This document shows, one piece after another, positions 12,975 through 22,900 of a DNA stretch of 64,000 nt (positions are counted from its first letter, which is position 1; the number at the start of each line of letters is the position of its first letter). Location of the stretch: assembly GCA_015680905.1 (NCBI GenBank), contig CM027377.1, positions 31,396,501 to 31,460,500 on the forward strand, given 5' to 3'. The position numbers were made by a program, and so were the translations under genes. The notes below the pieces were generated by a model that worked only from the letters and a program-made list of their open reading frames with translations, ran no database searches and was not told the DNA's origin. The DNA comes from Coptis chinensis (lineage: Eukaryota; Streptophyta; Magnoliopsida; Ranunculales; Ranunculaceae).

Positions 12975-13456
12975 TATTTTCCTTATTGTTACCTAATTAC
13001 TTGTCAAATATAACCTTAAATCAGGTTGATACGGTGGCCTTCCACCTCTCAGTCTTGAAGAACATTTTTCCTAATGGAATCAATGTCCTCTCTCTTTTCT
13101 CTGGTATTGGGGGTGCCGAAGTGGCTTTGCATAGACTTGGAATCCCTTTGAAGAATGTTGTTTCAGTTGAAATTTCAGAATCAAGTAGAAATATACTTCG
13201 GAGCTGGTGGGAGTCAACAAGCCAGAAGGGCAATTTGATTGATGTTACTGATGTGCAGCTGCTTGATGCTGAGAAGTTGGAGCAGTTTGTCAATGCCTTT
13301 GGTGGTTTTGATCTACTAATAGGAGGAAGCCCTTGTAATAACATCAGTGGAAGCAACCGTCGCACAAGAGATGGACTCGAGGGCAAACACTCCTCTCTTT
13401 TCTTTGATTACTTCCGTATTCTGAACCAGGTGAAGATTATAATGGAGAAATCATGA
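1..13456 (+). CDS. DRM2: DRM1/2-type de novo DNA (cytosine-5) methyltransferase, 5'-partial
   Basis: Plant Domains Rearranged Methyltransferase, which in this family sets cytosine methylation in all contexts at sites chosen by RNA-directed DNA methylation in the nucleus. Visible coding exons: 2-154, 508-607, 682-728, 1833-1949, 4667-4766, 11922-12034, 12201-12926 and 13025-13456. All junctions are GT-AG, phases agree, and they sum to 1,788 nt (595 residues plus TGA). The start codon and N-terminus lie before base 1. Exons 508-728 encode one UBA domain (around VVMGFSRDMVTKAIQENG) and exons 4667-12034 another (LKQLVDMGYPMAEASIAMDR). The catalytic domain has the rearranged order typical of DRM: the ENVALAPKGVW block near 12418, RGGGISRTERL near 12871, SLFSGIGGAEVALHR (SAM site) near 13093, then GGSPCNN with the Pro-Cys catalytic pair near 13321. 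The last exon reads through a possible donor at 13430 to a stop at the position expected for the family. Intron 4767-11921 is 7.15 kb and full of transposons. No break was seen. DRM1 versus DRM2 cannot be settled here. Confidence 0.95.
2177..2600 (+). mobile_element. TRIM-like small LTR retroelement in a DRM intron
   Basis: Two direct copies start TGTTGAGATGTTTAGTCCCA, at 2177 and 2400, and stay similar for about 85 bp each (ending near CACTTATCACCAATTG). After the first copy, 2292-2307 reads TAGTATCAGTGCGGGC, close to the plant TGGTATCAGAGC initiator-Met tRNA primer site. Just before the second copy is a short purine run (AGGGGG at 2392-2397), as in a polypurine tract. Internal DNA is only about 100 bp and has no ORF, as in terminal-repeat retrotransposons in miniature. 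The second LTR diverges after 2487, so its right boundary is uncertain. Confidence 0.7.
3734..4351. mobile_element. 618-bp non-autonomous DNA transposon (15-bp perfect TIRs)
   Basis: CTTGTTAGCAATTCG at 3734-3748 is the exact reverse complement of CGAATTGCTAACAAG at 4337-4351. Both ends continue with scattered ATTCGG/CGAATTTTT motifs in opposite orientation. The inside is AT-rich with no ORF. I could not define a clean target duplication, so the superfamily is open (hAT or Mutator-type MITE). It lies in the intron between DRM exons 1833-1949 and 4667-4766. Confidence 0.65.
5330..5930 (+). pseudogene. LINE ORF2 3' fragment (zinc-binding RT region)
   Basis: Degenerate plus-strand sequence. 5735-5870 translates, with frameshifts, to a stretch like VYFPHKRIW...VAFFGHIHTIDKLSARGLDT, which resembles the zinc-binding region downstream of reverse transcriptase in plant L1-like elements. 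Flanking text from about 5330 is consistent with the RT to zf-RVT linker but broken by stops. It is a separate, older piece from the LINE that follows, since it carries the 3' part of ORF2 just before another copy's 5' part. Confidence 0.5.
7475..7765. repeat. CAC/ACACC-rich low-complexity tract
   Basis: Irregular short repeats of CACCACACC, CTGCACCA and ACACACAC. This composition opens long frames on both strands (a His/Thr/Cys-rich frame on plus and Val/Cys/Trp-rich frames on minus), none of which looks like a protein. It lies inside the PIF/Harbinger-like element. Confidence 0.75.
7925..8133 (-). pseudogene. Purple acid phosphatase gene fragment (captured)
   Basis: The minus strand from about 8133 down to 7925 translates to VHITQGDIVGKAVIVSWLTQ, then DEPGSNTVL, a stop, WKANDKQKSSAEGKVL, then TYKFYNYTSGYIHHCTIKNL. 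This is the N-terminal fibronectin-like domain region of plant purple acid phosphatases, upstream of the metal-binding phosphoesterase core. The core is absent. One in-frame TGA near 8042 replaces the aromatic residue expected before W. The fragment is shorter than an exon set, is antisense to the host DRM gene, and lies entirely inside the PIF/Harbinger-like element. I infer transposon capture of a host gene piece, not a local gene. Confidence 0.8.
9355..9752. mobile_element. hAT-type MITE, 398 bp
   Basis: The left end has GGCTGTTAATGGGTTT and the right end, read in reverse complement, AGGGCTGTCAATGGATC, so they form an imperfect inverted repeat. Flanks are GGTGTGTC (9347-9354) and GGTGCGTC (9753-9760), an 8-bp target duplication with one mismatch, as expected for hAT. 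The inside is rich in CCGAACC/CGGTTTGG motifs in both orientations. It interrupts the decayed LINE between the YLG-PLGVS and RRL-DYK regions. Confidence 0.75.
12932..12968. repeat. (CT)n microsatellite beside a DRM splice donor
   Basis: About 18 CT units begin five bases after the GT of the donor at 12927, within the short intron 12927-13024. It makes a Ser-Leu repeat in the read-through frame, which is not part of the protein. Confidence 0.9.
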
Positions 13457-14793
13457 TTGGATTTAGGTTTTTTTTTTTTTTTTTTCCCTCTATAAATTGC
13501 ATGTAAACTAGCATTAGTCATTTGACAGTGGCTTGCCCTCATTATTACTTGACAGGGTTTTAAGCTTTAACTTCCTTTCGATATCTAATTCTTTCCAAAA
13601 TGCTGAATACGTCCTAATAGTAGTATTTATAAAAAGTTTCCCTTACTTTGAGGTAACATAAGATGGATTCGCCACTTTCTGACATCTTGTTCTGTTTAGA
13701 CAGCAATGTAAATGGTAATCTAAGGTTCTCATATTCAGGCTGCTTGATATCCTGCAGTTGAGAGGGCTTGGGCTAGGGCTAGGGCTAGGGCTAGGTCCAA
13801 TGACTAATACTTTATTATTATGGTATAAAAAACCATGGTAAACGAATTCCTCGCCTATACATATACAATCATTCTCTAAAAAATAACTACTTAAGTTAAT
13901 TTAAAATAAATAAGTAGGTAAAAGTTCATCTATAAAATGAATACAAATCTAATTTTTTGTGGTTATGAAGCACTTACCATAAAGATCATCTCTACAAAAT
14001 TTCAATTCATTTGGAAATTTCTAACATAGATAAAAGTTGTTGTCATCTTTAAAAAGAAATCTAACGGTCCAAAAATATCGAGTTTTTGCAATAATTTGTT
14101 GCTAATGTTGAAGGTTTCCAAATTAACTGAAATTTTATGGAGATGATTTTATAGTGATTATGTATATTATATCCACAAAATATTGGGGTTGTGAAGTTTT
14201 ACCACGTACTTAAATTAAGTAACTATTTTTTTTTAGAGAATGACTATATATATCTCCCATTATTTTTAGTAAAATTGAGCTTTTAGATACCAAAGACACC
14301 TAAATGAGTTGATATAATTTGTTGTGATTAGACCAAAGCCCAATTTCTGCCTGAAGTAGTGATAACTGCACGTCTGAACTCTGAACCCAACGCGTGAATA
14401 GTTAAACAACTTTGTCTCACCACTATCAAAATCAGTTCAACATGCAAATTTGTTGGATGATTTGAAGTCTACGTAGATCGTAAAAATTGGTAGAGGCTAT
14501 TGTTATTTAATTTTATGTATTAATATTGACCAAAATCTGTGCTACACGCTCAATTTAAATCAAGCAGTAACAATGTTTATCACCAAAAAAATACTAGAAA
14601 GCGAAGATGACAACTTTGTTACCCAGTATTAAGTAACAACAAAAGAAAGAATTTCTGACTTTCATCATCACTAACTACAAGATCACAATTTTCTCCAGAA
14701 TTTTTTCCATAATACTACTCATATATAGGTACGTACATAAATAAATCAAGCTACTATTTTACTACTACATCTCGCATTGAACCAACAACTCAA
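13457..14793. other. Intergenic DNA between the DRM and B3 genes, with a MITE-like inverted repeat
   Basis: No gene was seen. It starts with the DRM 3' flank, including a T-run near 13468. GGGCTA is repeated four times near 13766-13795. At about 13862-13905 and 14213-14250 there are facing arms around ATTCTCTAAAAAATAACTAC, giving a foldback of roughly 390 bp that is AT-rich inside, probably a MITE. A segment at 13820-13845 (TATGGTATAAAAA then CATGGTAAACG) matches the end of the MITE found at 59388-59752. Confidence 0.6.
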
Positions 14794-15456
14794 TCAATCT
14801 CGGGGAGCACGGGCAACAACAGAGAAACAAAAGCAAGATTTATCCTGATCCCAATACACTTGTATTGTATCATATTTTATCAAATTCCTTCTGTTAAGAA
14901 ACTCCTCAACCCAACCTCTTTGCAAAATATAAGACTTAGTTGAGGTGCTGCGCTTCTGGAAAGTCAGTTTGTATTGAGTAGATTTATCAAGATCCTTTAT
15001 CGTCACTATTACACCTTCTGCCTCAACACTAGCCTTTTGCTCATCATTGAAGAATGGTAAAACATGAGTCTCAACGTATTCTTTTGGCAAAATAAGTCTA
15101 GCTTGTCCAGTATTAGAGTCAGATTGTGTCAGTACCTTAGTCATGCGCGCCGCAGGCATATTTTCTATGACTGCTACTGGCTGTTGGTTTATTCCCAGGA
15201 TTCCTACTCCATCTATTGGATGATCATCATCTTCAATGTCTATATAAGCACTGACAGTTTTGCCAAATAATATAAACTGTTTTTCTTCAACAGGTGTCAT
15301 TGTCACACGTCCAGCTCCAAGATTCCTAGTCTTGTACAACCTACCCTGAAAACGTCCAATGTACTCCCCCATGAAAACACTTCTTCTCTCTAACAGCAAA
15401 TACGTCAGAAACCCAAAAAAATTCCTATAGAGAAAAAACAAATCTTCAAAATACAA
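14794..15456 (-). CDS. B3 DNA-binding domain protein
   Basis: Minus-strand single-exon frame of 220 residues. The C-terminal half (residues ~105-218) has a plant B3 domain layout: KVLTQSDSNTGQARLILPKE, then a basic/hydrophobic core (KLTFQKRSTSTKSYILQRGW), then FLNRRNLIKYDTIQVYWD and FCFSVVAR at the end. This resembles the small B3 proteins of the At2g33720/At1g05920 type, thought to be nuclear DNA-binding proteins, often of unknown target. The N-terminal ~100 residues are not recognised. The first Met (15454-15456) opens a hydrophobic stretch that looks like translated leader. The second Met at residue 29 (15370-15372, MGEYIGRF, with G at +4) is a more likely start and gives about 192 residues. 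An upstream splice acceptor is possible. No breaks. Its neighbour on the same strand is the PPR gene, with no sign of functional linkage. Confidence 0.8.
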   Translation of the reverse strand: MYFEDLFFLYRNFFGFLTYLLLERRSVFMGEYIGRFQGRLYKTRNLGAGRVTMTPVEEKQFILFGKTVSAYIDIEDDDHPIDGVGILGINQQPVAVIENMPAARMTKVLTQSDSNTGQARLILPKEYVETHVLPFFNDEQKASVEAEGVIVTIKDLDKSTQYKLTFQKRSTSTKSYILQRGWVEEFLNRRNLIKYDTIQVYWDQDKSCFCFSVVARAPRD

Positions 15457-16760
15457 AACAATTTGATGGAGTTCACTATGAATTCACTATATTTATAACA
15501 AATTTATGTCACCTTTTCTAAATAGTACTAGGACTGGATACATAGGAATTCAGATATAACTTGGAGTTCAAGTCGGTTCATATTTAGAAAGTTGTTTGTT
15601 TTTTAACATTTACGAATAGTACTTAGGAATGACAGTAGAGGAGTTCTGGAATGACTCTGAAAATTCAAATTCGTTCATAATTATTTTTGTTAAGCCGAAA
15701 GTCCGAAACCAAGCTCGTGCCTCGAAAGTGGAAACCATAAGCCAGTTAGTGCAATGAGGCCCATCCCATCCCCCTCCTACCCCAAGTTCCCAACCCCAGC
15801 CAACCCAACCCAATTTTTATCTACAAGTACTCCTTCAACATTTGCTTTAATGTGGCCGTCCGCATCTAAAAAATTTTGAGAAAAGAAAAACACCAATAAT
15901 TATTTTAACGGTTCAGATTATGGATCAAATCTCCGCAAGTGACATCCCTAATGTTAAACTTAAAATGATTTTGTTAAATACTAAATAAATGTCATTTTCT
16001 CTGTTCAACAAACATTTCATGGAAGAAAAACGCTGTTTTGATAGAATCCACCGATGACTTCTTCCGGCCTCCACCTTCTCTGTGAATGTATGCAGTCAAA
16101 GGCGCGCTGCCCATTCTCTGGGCTCACCCCAAGTGCCTATAGCCTAGGGGTGCCTAGTCATATCACCTAGCCCCTAAGCTCACCTCCAAAACCAAGTTAG
16201 AGCCTATGCCTCCAACCACATTGTTCTCAATCTAGCTTTGCCGCTGATTGTGTCGCTTACTAAAGAAGCAATACCCTTTTTCAAGACACTGCTCTTGGGA
16301 TTCCCTAAACAATGAGTAGATTCTTAGTAACATAATATCCCTGACATAGAATTACCATGATTCTGCAGGGAGCTGTAATATCTCGTTGTCTATGGAACAC
16401 TTAGAACTACAGATCAGACTTCACGATCTAAAATCACCATAACTGCATATAGTCGACATCTTTTAAGCCTGCAATGTCTAGCACCTGATTTTAGCATCTC
16501 AGCTGGAGTGGGGCATTCTGCAGAAGGATCGTGGACTGCTCCAGATGTACATATACAAAGATCCAACAACATTTCAGCCATTTGTTGCCAAAACAACTCA
16601 CTTGTGCATATTTCGTGATTTACAGTGAGAATGATGGATTCTTCGCAAGGTCTTCCCTTAGAGTTGTACTTGTTCCTCCAAGCATCTGCAAATCTATGCA
16701 TATGCCTGAGGGTAGAAATGTCGGAGATATTTTCCAGCGTGCATCTTACCACTTATCCTG
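15457..16760. other. Intergenic DNA between the B3 and PPR genes
   Basis: Holds the B3 promoter side (minus strand) and the PPR 3' flank. I see no convincing gene. A 112-codon minus frame at 16414-16752 starts 9 bases past the PPR stop and matches nothing I know; it is most likely 3' untranslated sequence. A CT/C-rich stretch lies near 15750-15810. Confidence 0.6.
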
Positions 16761-18989
16761 TTATCCACACTCAAGGACTGACATTTGGAGGTCAGGCATA
16801 TAAATTTTGTTTCTCATATGACCTGTTAAATACTTCAGTGCCTCACTGACTTCTGTTGTCCTCAGTTGTGTTAAATTATCAGATAAGAACGAATAGACCT
16901 GATTGTCAACTTCAATCCAGCTAAGGCCAGATTGCTTCACACCTCCCTTCTCTTTCATCAATATCCGCACCCTCTCCACCTCATGCCATTCACCTGCCTC
17001 GGCATGGATATTGGACAAGAGCACATAATTTGAAGTCTTATGAGGCTCAAATTCGCAAAGCTTATCAGCGGCAATTTTTCCTAGCTCTAAGTTCCGGTGC
17101 ATCCTGCATGCCCCAAGCAATGCACCCCATATACCTGCATTTGCTTTGATTGGCATTCCTATTAACAGTTGATAGGCTTCCTCTAGCCTCCCTGCCCGAC
17201 CAAGCAAGTCAACTACACAAGCATAGTGTTCCGCGAGAAGTTCAATGGAGTGCTCTTCTGTCATGGACTTGAACAGTATCAAACCTTGATCGATTAACCC
17301 TGAATGGGTACATGCAGACAAAACCGCAACAAAGGTCACCTGATCAGGATGCAATCCCTTAATCTTCATCTCGTGGAAGAGTTGAACTGCTTCTTTTCCA
17401 TTTCCATTCAATGCATACCCAGCAATTAGAGCGTTCCAAGAAATGATGTCATTAACATCAATGTCGTTAAACACTTGCTCAGCACTAGTAACTCTTCCGC
17501 ACTTTGAGTACATAGTGATCAAGGCATTTCCAACAAACAAGTCATTTCCATAACCAATCTTTGCAGCAAGATTGTGAATTTGTTTGCCTATCTGCAGAGC
17601 TGCAAGGTTGGCACAAGCACTGAGACCGGAAGCAAAAGATGACTGATCGGGTCTTTTACCTTCTTTTGCCATCAGCACAAAATGCTCCAGTGCCTCTGTG
17701 TTAAACCCATTTTGAGTGAAACCTGAAATTAGAGAATTCCAGGTAACTAAGTTCTTCTGTTCCATCTCCTCGAAGATTCTAACTACTATGTCCATTTGCC
17801 CTTGCTGAGCATAACCAGAAATCATAGTATTCCATGAAACTAAATTCTTTTTCGGTGTTTGTTTAAATAACTTTACTGCTTCCTCCATGTTTCCACATTG
17901 AGCATAACCTGCAATCATGGTGTTCCAAGACACAATATCTCGGGCTTTTATCTGATCGAAAATCATACGAGCTTCGTCCATCCTCTTATTCTGTACATAC
18001 CCAGATATCAATGCGGTTTGAGCTGCAACATTCTTGTAAGGCATCTGATTCAGTAAGTTCCTTGCTTCATCAAGCTTCCCAATACGAACATACCCATTTA
18101 TCATCGCAGTCCATGACGCAGCATTCCTACCCAGCATCTCTTTAAACAGCTGCAAAGCTTCATCAATTTGAGAGTTCTGACAATGCCCCGCAATCATCGC
18201 ATTCCAAGCCACCACATTCCTCTCAGGCATCCGGTCAAATAACCTCCTAGCTTGGAGTATCTCGCCATTTCTTGCATAACCACTCAACATAGTAACCCAA
18301 GAAACAACATTAGGATTGGGAATTCTCCTAAAAAACTCCAACGCAGAATCCATATCACCTACTTCAATAAACCCATGCAGCATTAAATTCCAAGAAACAA
18401 TATCTCTCTCCCCCATCTCTTCAAAAAACTTTAACCCCATACCCATCTCTCCATTTTGCGTATACCCCGCAAGCATCGAATTCCACGAAACCAAATTCCT
18501 AACAGGCATTTGATCAAACAATTTTCTCGCCTTAAAAACCTCTCCATTCTTCCCATACCCAGCAATCATAGCATTCCAACAAGCTGAATTCGTCTTATTT
18601 TCCATCCTCTCAAAACAGTCCCTCGCTTTCCCCATCTCCCCATTTCTTGTATAACAAGTTATCACCAAAGTCCAAGTAAAAGTATCTCTCCTCGGCATTA
18701 CACCAAATAGTTTAACCGCTTCAGAAATTTGATCATTGTGTAAGTAGCCAGCAATCATAGTGTTCCAAGAAACCAAGTTTCTTGTTGGCATTTCATCAAA
18801 CAGTGTTCGTGCATGGTTAATTTGATTGTTTTTAGCACATGCTGAAATGATTGAGTTCCATGATACTGTGTTACGGGTTGACATGTTTTCGAATATTTTG
18901 ATTGCATCTTTAATTTTACCCGTTTTGGCTAGTTGAGTTATTTTTTTATTTTCATTCAAAATAACTACTGATTTCAACTTTGACGCCAT
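16761..18989 (-). CDS. PLS-class (E-subgroup) pentatricopeptide repeat protein
   Basis: Intact intron-less frame of 742 residues, typical for plant PPR genes. These proteins bind organellar RNA base by base and act in C-to-U editing, splicing or processing in mitochondria or plastids. Tandem ~31-residue units run from residue ~35 to ~560, with recurring VSWN(T/S)MI(A/S)GY and (A/G)R.LFD.MP cores, e.g. RNTVSWNSIISACAKNN and RNLVSWNTMIAGYLHND. After residue ~590 come the E/E+ motifs (GIWGALLGACRMHRNLELGK, NYVLLSNIHAEAGEW, KQSGLSWIEVDNQVYSFL). It ends without a DYW deaminase domain, so if it is an editing factor it would need a partner deaminase. It is similar in plan to Arabidopsis At4g02750, which does have DYW. 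The N-terminus (MASKLKSVVILNENKKITQL) is a weak candidate for a targeting peptide. Target RNA and compartment cannot be told from here. Confidence 0.93.
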   Translation of the reverse strand: MASKLKSVVILNENKKITQLAKTGKIKDAIKIFENMSTRNTVSWNSIISACAKNNQINHARTLFDEMPTRNLVSWNTMIAGYLHNDQISEAVKLFGVMPRRDTFTWTLVITCYTRNGEMGKARDCFERMENKTNSACWNAMIAGYGKNGEVFKARKLFDQMPVRNLVSWNSMLAGYTQNGEMGMGLKFFEEMGERDIVSWNLMLHGFIEVGDMDSALEFFRRIPNPNVVSWVTMLSGYARNGEILQARRLFDRMPERNVVAWNAMIAGHCQNSQIDEALQLFKEMLGRNAASWTAMINGYVRIGKLDEARNLLNQMPYKNVAAQTALISGYVQNKRMDEARMIFDQIKARDIVSWNTMIAGYAQCGNMEEAVKLFKQTPKKNLVSWNTMISGYAQQGQMDIVVRIFEEMEQKNLVTWNSLISGFTQNGFNTEALEHFVLMAKEGKRPDQSSFASGLSACANLAALQIGKQIHNLAAKIGYGNDLFVGNALITMYSKCGRVTSAEQVFNDIDVNDIISWNALIAGYALNGNGKEAVQLFHEMKIKGLHPDQVTFVAVLSACTHSGLIDQGLILFKSMTEEHSIELLAEHYACVVDLLGRAGRLEEAYQLLIGMPIKANAGIWGALLGACRMHRNLELGKIAADKLCEFEPHKTSNYVLLSNIHAEAGEWHEVERVRILMKEKGGVKQSGLSWIEVDNQVYSFLSDNLTQLRTTEVSEALKYLTGHMRNKIYMPDLQMSVLECG

Positions 18990-19305
18990 CTAATTTGGTG
19001 GTAGAGAGTCTATTTATTTTGGTTTTCCAAATACAACTTTGTTGAATCTTTCAAATCAGGCCACTTATAATAAAAATCGATCTATTTATTTTAGGTTTAG
19101 TTTGGAGAAAAACATCATTCGGCCTGCTTTCGGCTCACTCTTTTTTCTCTTTTCCAAATTAAAAACAAAATAAACCAAAAACCAAAAACCAAAAAAAAAA
19201 AAAAAAGCCAATGAACAGTGAAAGTCTCTCTTTTTGTCTCCCTCCATTAAGAGCTTTTCTCGCCCTTTTTTCTCTTAAATCTCTCTCCAAATTTTAATAA
19301 TTTTA
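18990..19305. other. PPR promoter side and flank of the MULE
   Basis: AT-rich with an A-run at 19190-19206. No gene was seen. The last nine bases (19297-19305, ATAATTTTA) are the left target duplication of the MULE. Confidence 0.6.
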
Positions 19306-19595
19306 GGAGAATTTTGACTTAATTCTCCAAAGTTTGGTAGCGGTTTGACTAAACCCCCCATTTTTAAAATCATTTGAGTTTGTTCCCCACTCCGTCAATT
19401 TTATGTGTAACAGAGGTTGATATTTTAGTTATTGATCATTTATCCTTATGAAATAGACGTTGCATTGCCACCCCCCACATTAACACGTTAAACCCAGTTT
19501 TGCAAAACCCCCCCAAAAATTGTCATTATTTAATTCTTGCACTCTCTCTCTCATATTTTACATATTGGTCATTTTGCCCTTATGTTGGGTTTCCC
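19306..19595 (+). repeat. MULE left terminal inverted repeat
   Basis: Pairs with 25158-25445 in reverse complement, with small indels. A weaker second copy of part of the repeat (ATTAAAACGTAATACCCATT onward) follows at 19600-19680, so the subterminal DNA is partly duplicated. Confidence 0.88.
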
Positions 19596-19909
19596 GCCAT
19601 ATTAAAACGTAATACCCATTTGGAAAAACCACCCAAATATTGTATTAATCTAATTCTTTCACTCTCTCTCTCGATTATCTCTCTCGATTATCTCTCTCGA
19701 TCTCTGTATGTGGAGTACTTTAATTTAGTAATTGTTGGTAAGTCTCGTTTATCTACATTTCATTTAGTTTTGTTTAAAAAGATTACATTTTTGTTTTGTC
19801 TCTTTCTCTCTCTCTCTCTCATGTGTGATTCTACCCTTTATATTTTTGGTTGGATTGATTACTTGTAAGGAAAATTCTCATTTTATTGTATGTTGTAGTT
19901 TCAGAGAAA

Positions 19910-22900
19910 ATGGCTGCTTTAAGGTATCGAGTTCTTAGATTGCATATTAATAGTGAATGGAGAGAAGCTACTAGGGATGGTGTTAGGCGTAATGTGTATA
20001 TGGGTGGGCATAAACTAAATACAGAGTTAGTTGATGGCGAGAAGGCAAACATGACAGAATTAGTTGAATGGATCACAAAACATGTTGACTGAGATTACTT
20101 GGAATAAACGAGAAAATCTAAGACAGCTAGTTTCTGATGATGATTTGAAGTATATGTGGGTTCATGCAAAAGCCGATAGAAGTGGATATACTAATTTGTA
20201 TGTGAAAATTAGTGAGGTTGATGAACTGTCGAGTAGTAGTGATGATGAGGAAGAAGTAAGTGACGATGAGGAAGAAGTAAGTGATGATGATGTTGTAATT
20301 GTAGGAGGAAAACCATGCAAAAAGGGGATTGAATTTGATCTCGATGAGTTGCCAACTGTGGAAAAAGTTAATAGGATTGTGGACTTGACAAGTGGTTCAT
20401 GTAAGGGTAGAAATTTTTTAGAATACAATATTGATGGTAGTGGGTCTCAGCCCCAGACTTTAAGTGGTGAATCACTTGGAGATGACCATTTGGGTGGGGT
20501 GAAAATCCAACCTAGTTGGTCTACTGAAGGAAGACCAGAAAGCTCTAAGTCCCAAAGCAGCTCTAAACATAGTCAAAAGAAAAGTAAGGCAAACTATACT
20601 TCCCAAGCCTCTTCTTCTCAAGTTACAGGTACGTCTTCATTTATTGGGCTTACTTCTTAGCTTATTTTTCATTTCTTCTTCTTACATATTTCATTACCCC
20701 TTATTCATTAGATGAAGTTGTTGATGACTACTTCAACTTGGATTTTCTCAACTTTGGAGTGGATGACCATGCTGCTGGTACTGCTAATGTGGCCACTGAT
20801 AATGGTATATTAATAGATTGGTTTTAATTTCATATGTGATCTTTTTCTGTTAAAGTGTCTAATTACATTGGTTTTAATTTCATAATTTTATATGTAGATG
20901 AAACACAAACTGGTAGAGCACATACAGAAGGGGGTAGATTAAATGTGGATCAAATTGATGCAGAAGAGGCTTACCATAGTGAGTTCTCATCATATGAAGA
21001 ATACATATCTGATGTAGTAGAGAGTGATAGTGAAGAAGAACAGTTGATTGAAGAAAACTTGAGAGAAAATGATAATGTTGTAGATGAAAGGGATGTTGGT
21101 AGAGGTCTTGGAGAGAACATACAACATACCAACTGATGAAGGAGTGGTTGGGGTTCCACAATCTTTGAAGTTGGAGGTTGGGCAGTGCTGGAAGGATAGG
21201 TATGAGTGTAGGGATTATGTCAGACTTTATGTTATTAATAATAAGTTTGTTGCTGAATACACAAGAAATGATAGTAATAAGATTGAATGGAAATGCAAGG
21301 CTGATGGCTGTCCCTGGATGATTTATGTGAGGGTGTTACCAAATAAACATACAATGAAGTGTAGGAAGTTGGTAAACACACATACATTTGAGTCTGATAG
21401 GGAAAACAAGAATCCAATGGCAAATGCAGGCTGGATAGCAACCAGTCTTGAGAAAGAAATGGGGCTTTATCATAGGGTATACACACCTAATAATGTTATG
21501 GTGGAAATGATGGATAAGTATCAGGTTAGGATTAAGTATTGGCAAGCTTGGCATGCAAAGAATATGGCAATGGAGAAGATCCATGGTTGTTATGATACTT
21601 CTTATGCAAAATTACCTGAGTTGTGTAGGCATCTTTTGCAAGCTAACCCAGGAAGTGTTGCAAAACACTCTAGACATGAAAATTTCCATTGTTTTATGAT
21701 TGTGTGTATTGCATTCAAGGCTAGTCTAGATGGTTTTATGCAAGGCTGTAGGCCTATGATAGGACTTGATGGTTGTTTCTTGAAGGGGAAGCATGGATGT
21801 GTCTGCCTATCTATTATTGCATTGGATGGTAACAATAGATTGTTCCATGTTGCTTTTTATTTGTGTATTGCTGAAAATACAGAGACATGGACTGATTTTC
21901 TAGAGAAGATAGCACCACACTTAAATAAGCACCCTCAGAAGTTAACTATTATCTCTAACAGGTAGAAAGGATTGTGTTCTGCAGTTGCAACTGTTTTTCC
22001 TGATTGTAACCAGAGGTATCGTTTCAGACACATGGTCAAGAACATGAAAACTAAGTACAGAGGAGTTGAGCTTGAAGCCTGGAGTGCAGCCAAAACATAT
22101 TCAGAGTCAGAGTTTGCAAAACTGATGGATGAGCTGGCAAAGCTTGACAGTGGAGCAAAAGACTATCTGATGGGTGAAGACCCAAGGTTGTGGGCAAGAT
22201 CATACTTTGATGAAGTGTGTAAGTCTGATCATTTGTCTAACAACTTTTCAGAAACATGGAATAGTCATATATTAATGGCTATGGACAAACCCATTGCAAA
22301 ATGATTTCACAAGTGATGATCTTGCAAATGGAGTTATTATATGACAGGAAAGAGAAATATGAGCCATGGAATGATAATGATTTAGTGCCAAGGGTTAAGG
22401 ATATTATTATTGACCTTAGCAACAAAATTGGAAATTTGAATGTGAGTGGTTCAACAATTGAAGACACATTTTTAGTGACTAATGTCTTTACTATAAAATG
22501 GTGGAATGTGGACTTAAAAAGACACACATGTGATTATCATGAATGGCAAGTCACTGGCATTCTTTGCCTTCATGTTGTAGCTGTCATTAAACCAAAGAGG
22601 CAACCATGGATTGAGTCAAATCATTGAATTTCTTTTTCTATGAATCATTTCTGTCTGTCTTTCTGTGAATCATTTCTGTCTTTCTGTGAATCATTTATGT
22701 CCTGTCTTTCTGTTAAGGGGAATTTTGACTTAACCCCCCAAAGTTTGGTAGCGTTTTGACTAAACCCCCCATTTTTAAAATCATTTATGTCCTATCTTTC
22801 TGTGAATCATTTTTGTAAATAATTTCTGTCTTTCTGTAAATCATTTATGTGAATCATTTCTGTCTGTGAAGGGGTCATTTCTATCTTTTTCTTTCTGTAA

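Noticed and set aside
13766..13795. Interstitial telomere repeat
   Set aside because: The unit is GGGCTA and not TTTAGGG, with only four copies. The TAAACCC pair near 26535 is also too short.
16414..16752. 112-codon minus-strand frame after the PPR stop
   Set aside because: No recognisable domain, and its position fits the 3'-UTR. It could only be kept if transcripts showed splicing past the PPR stop.
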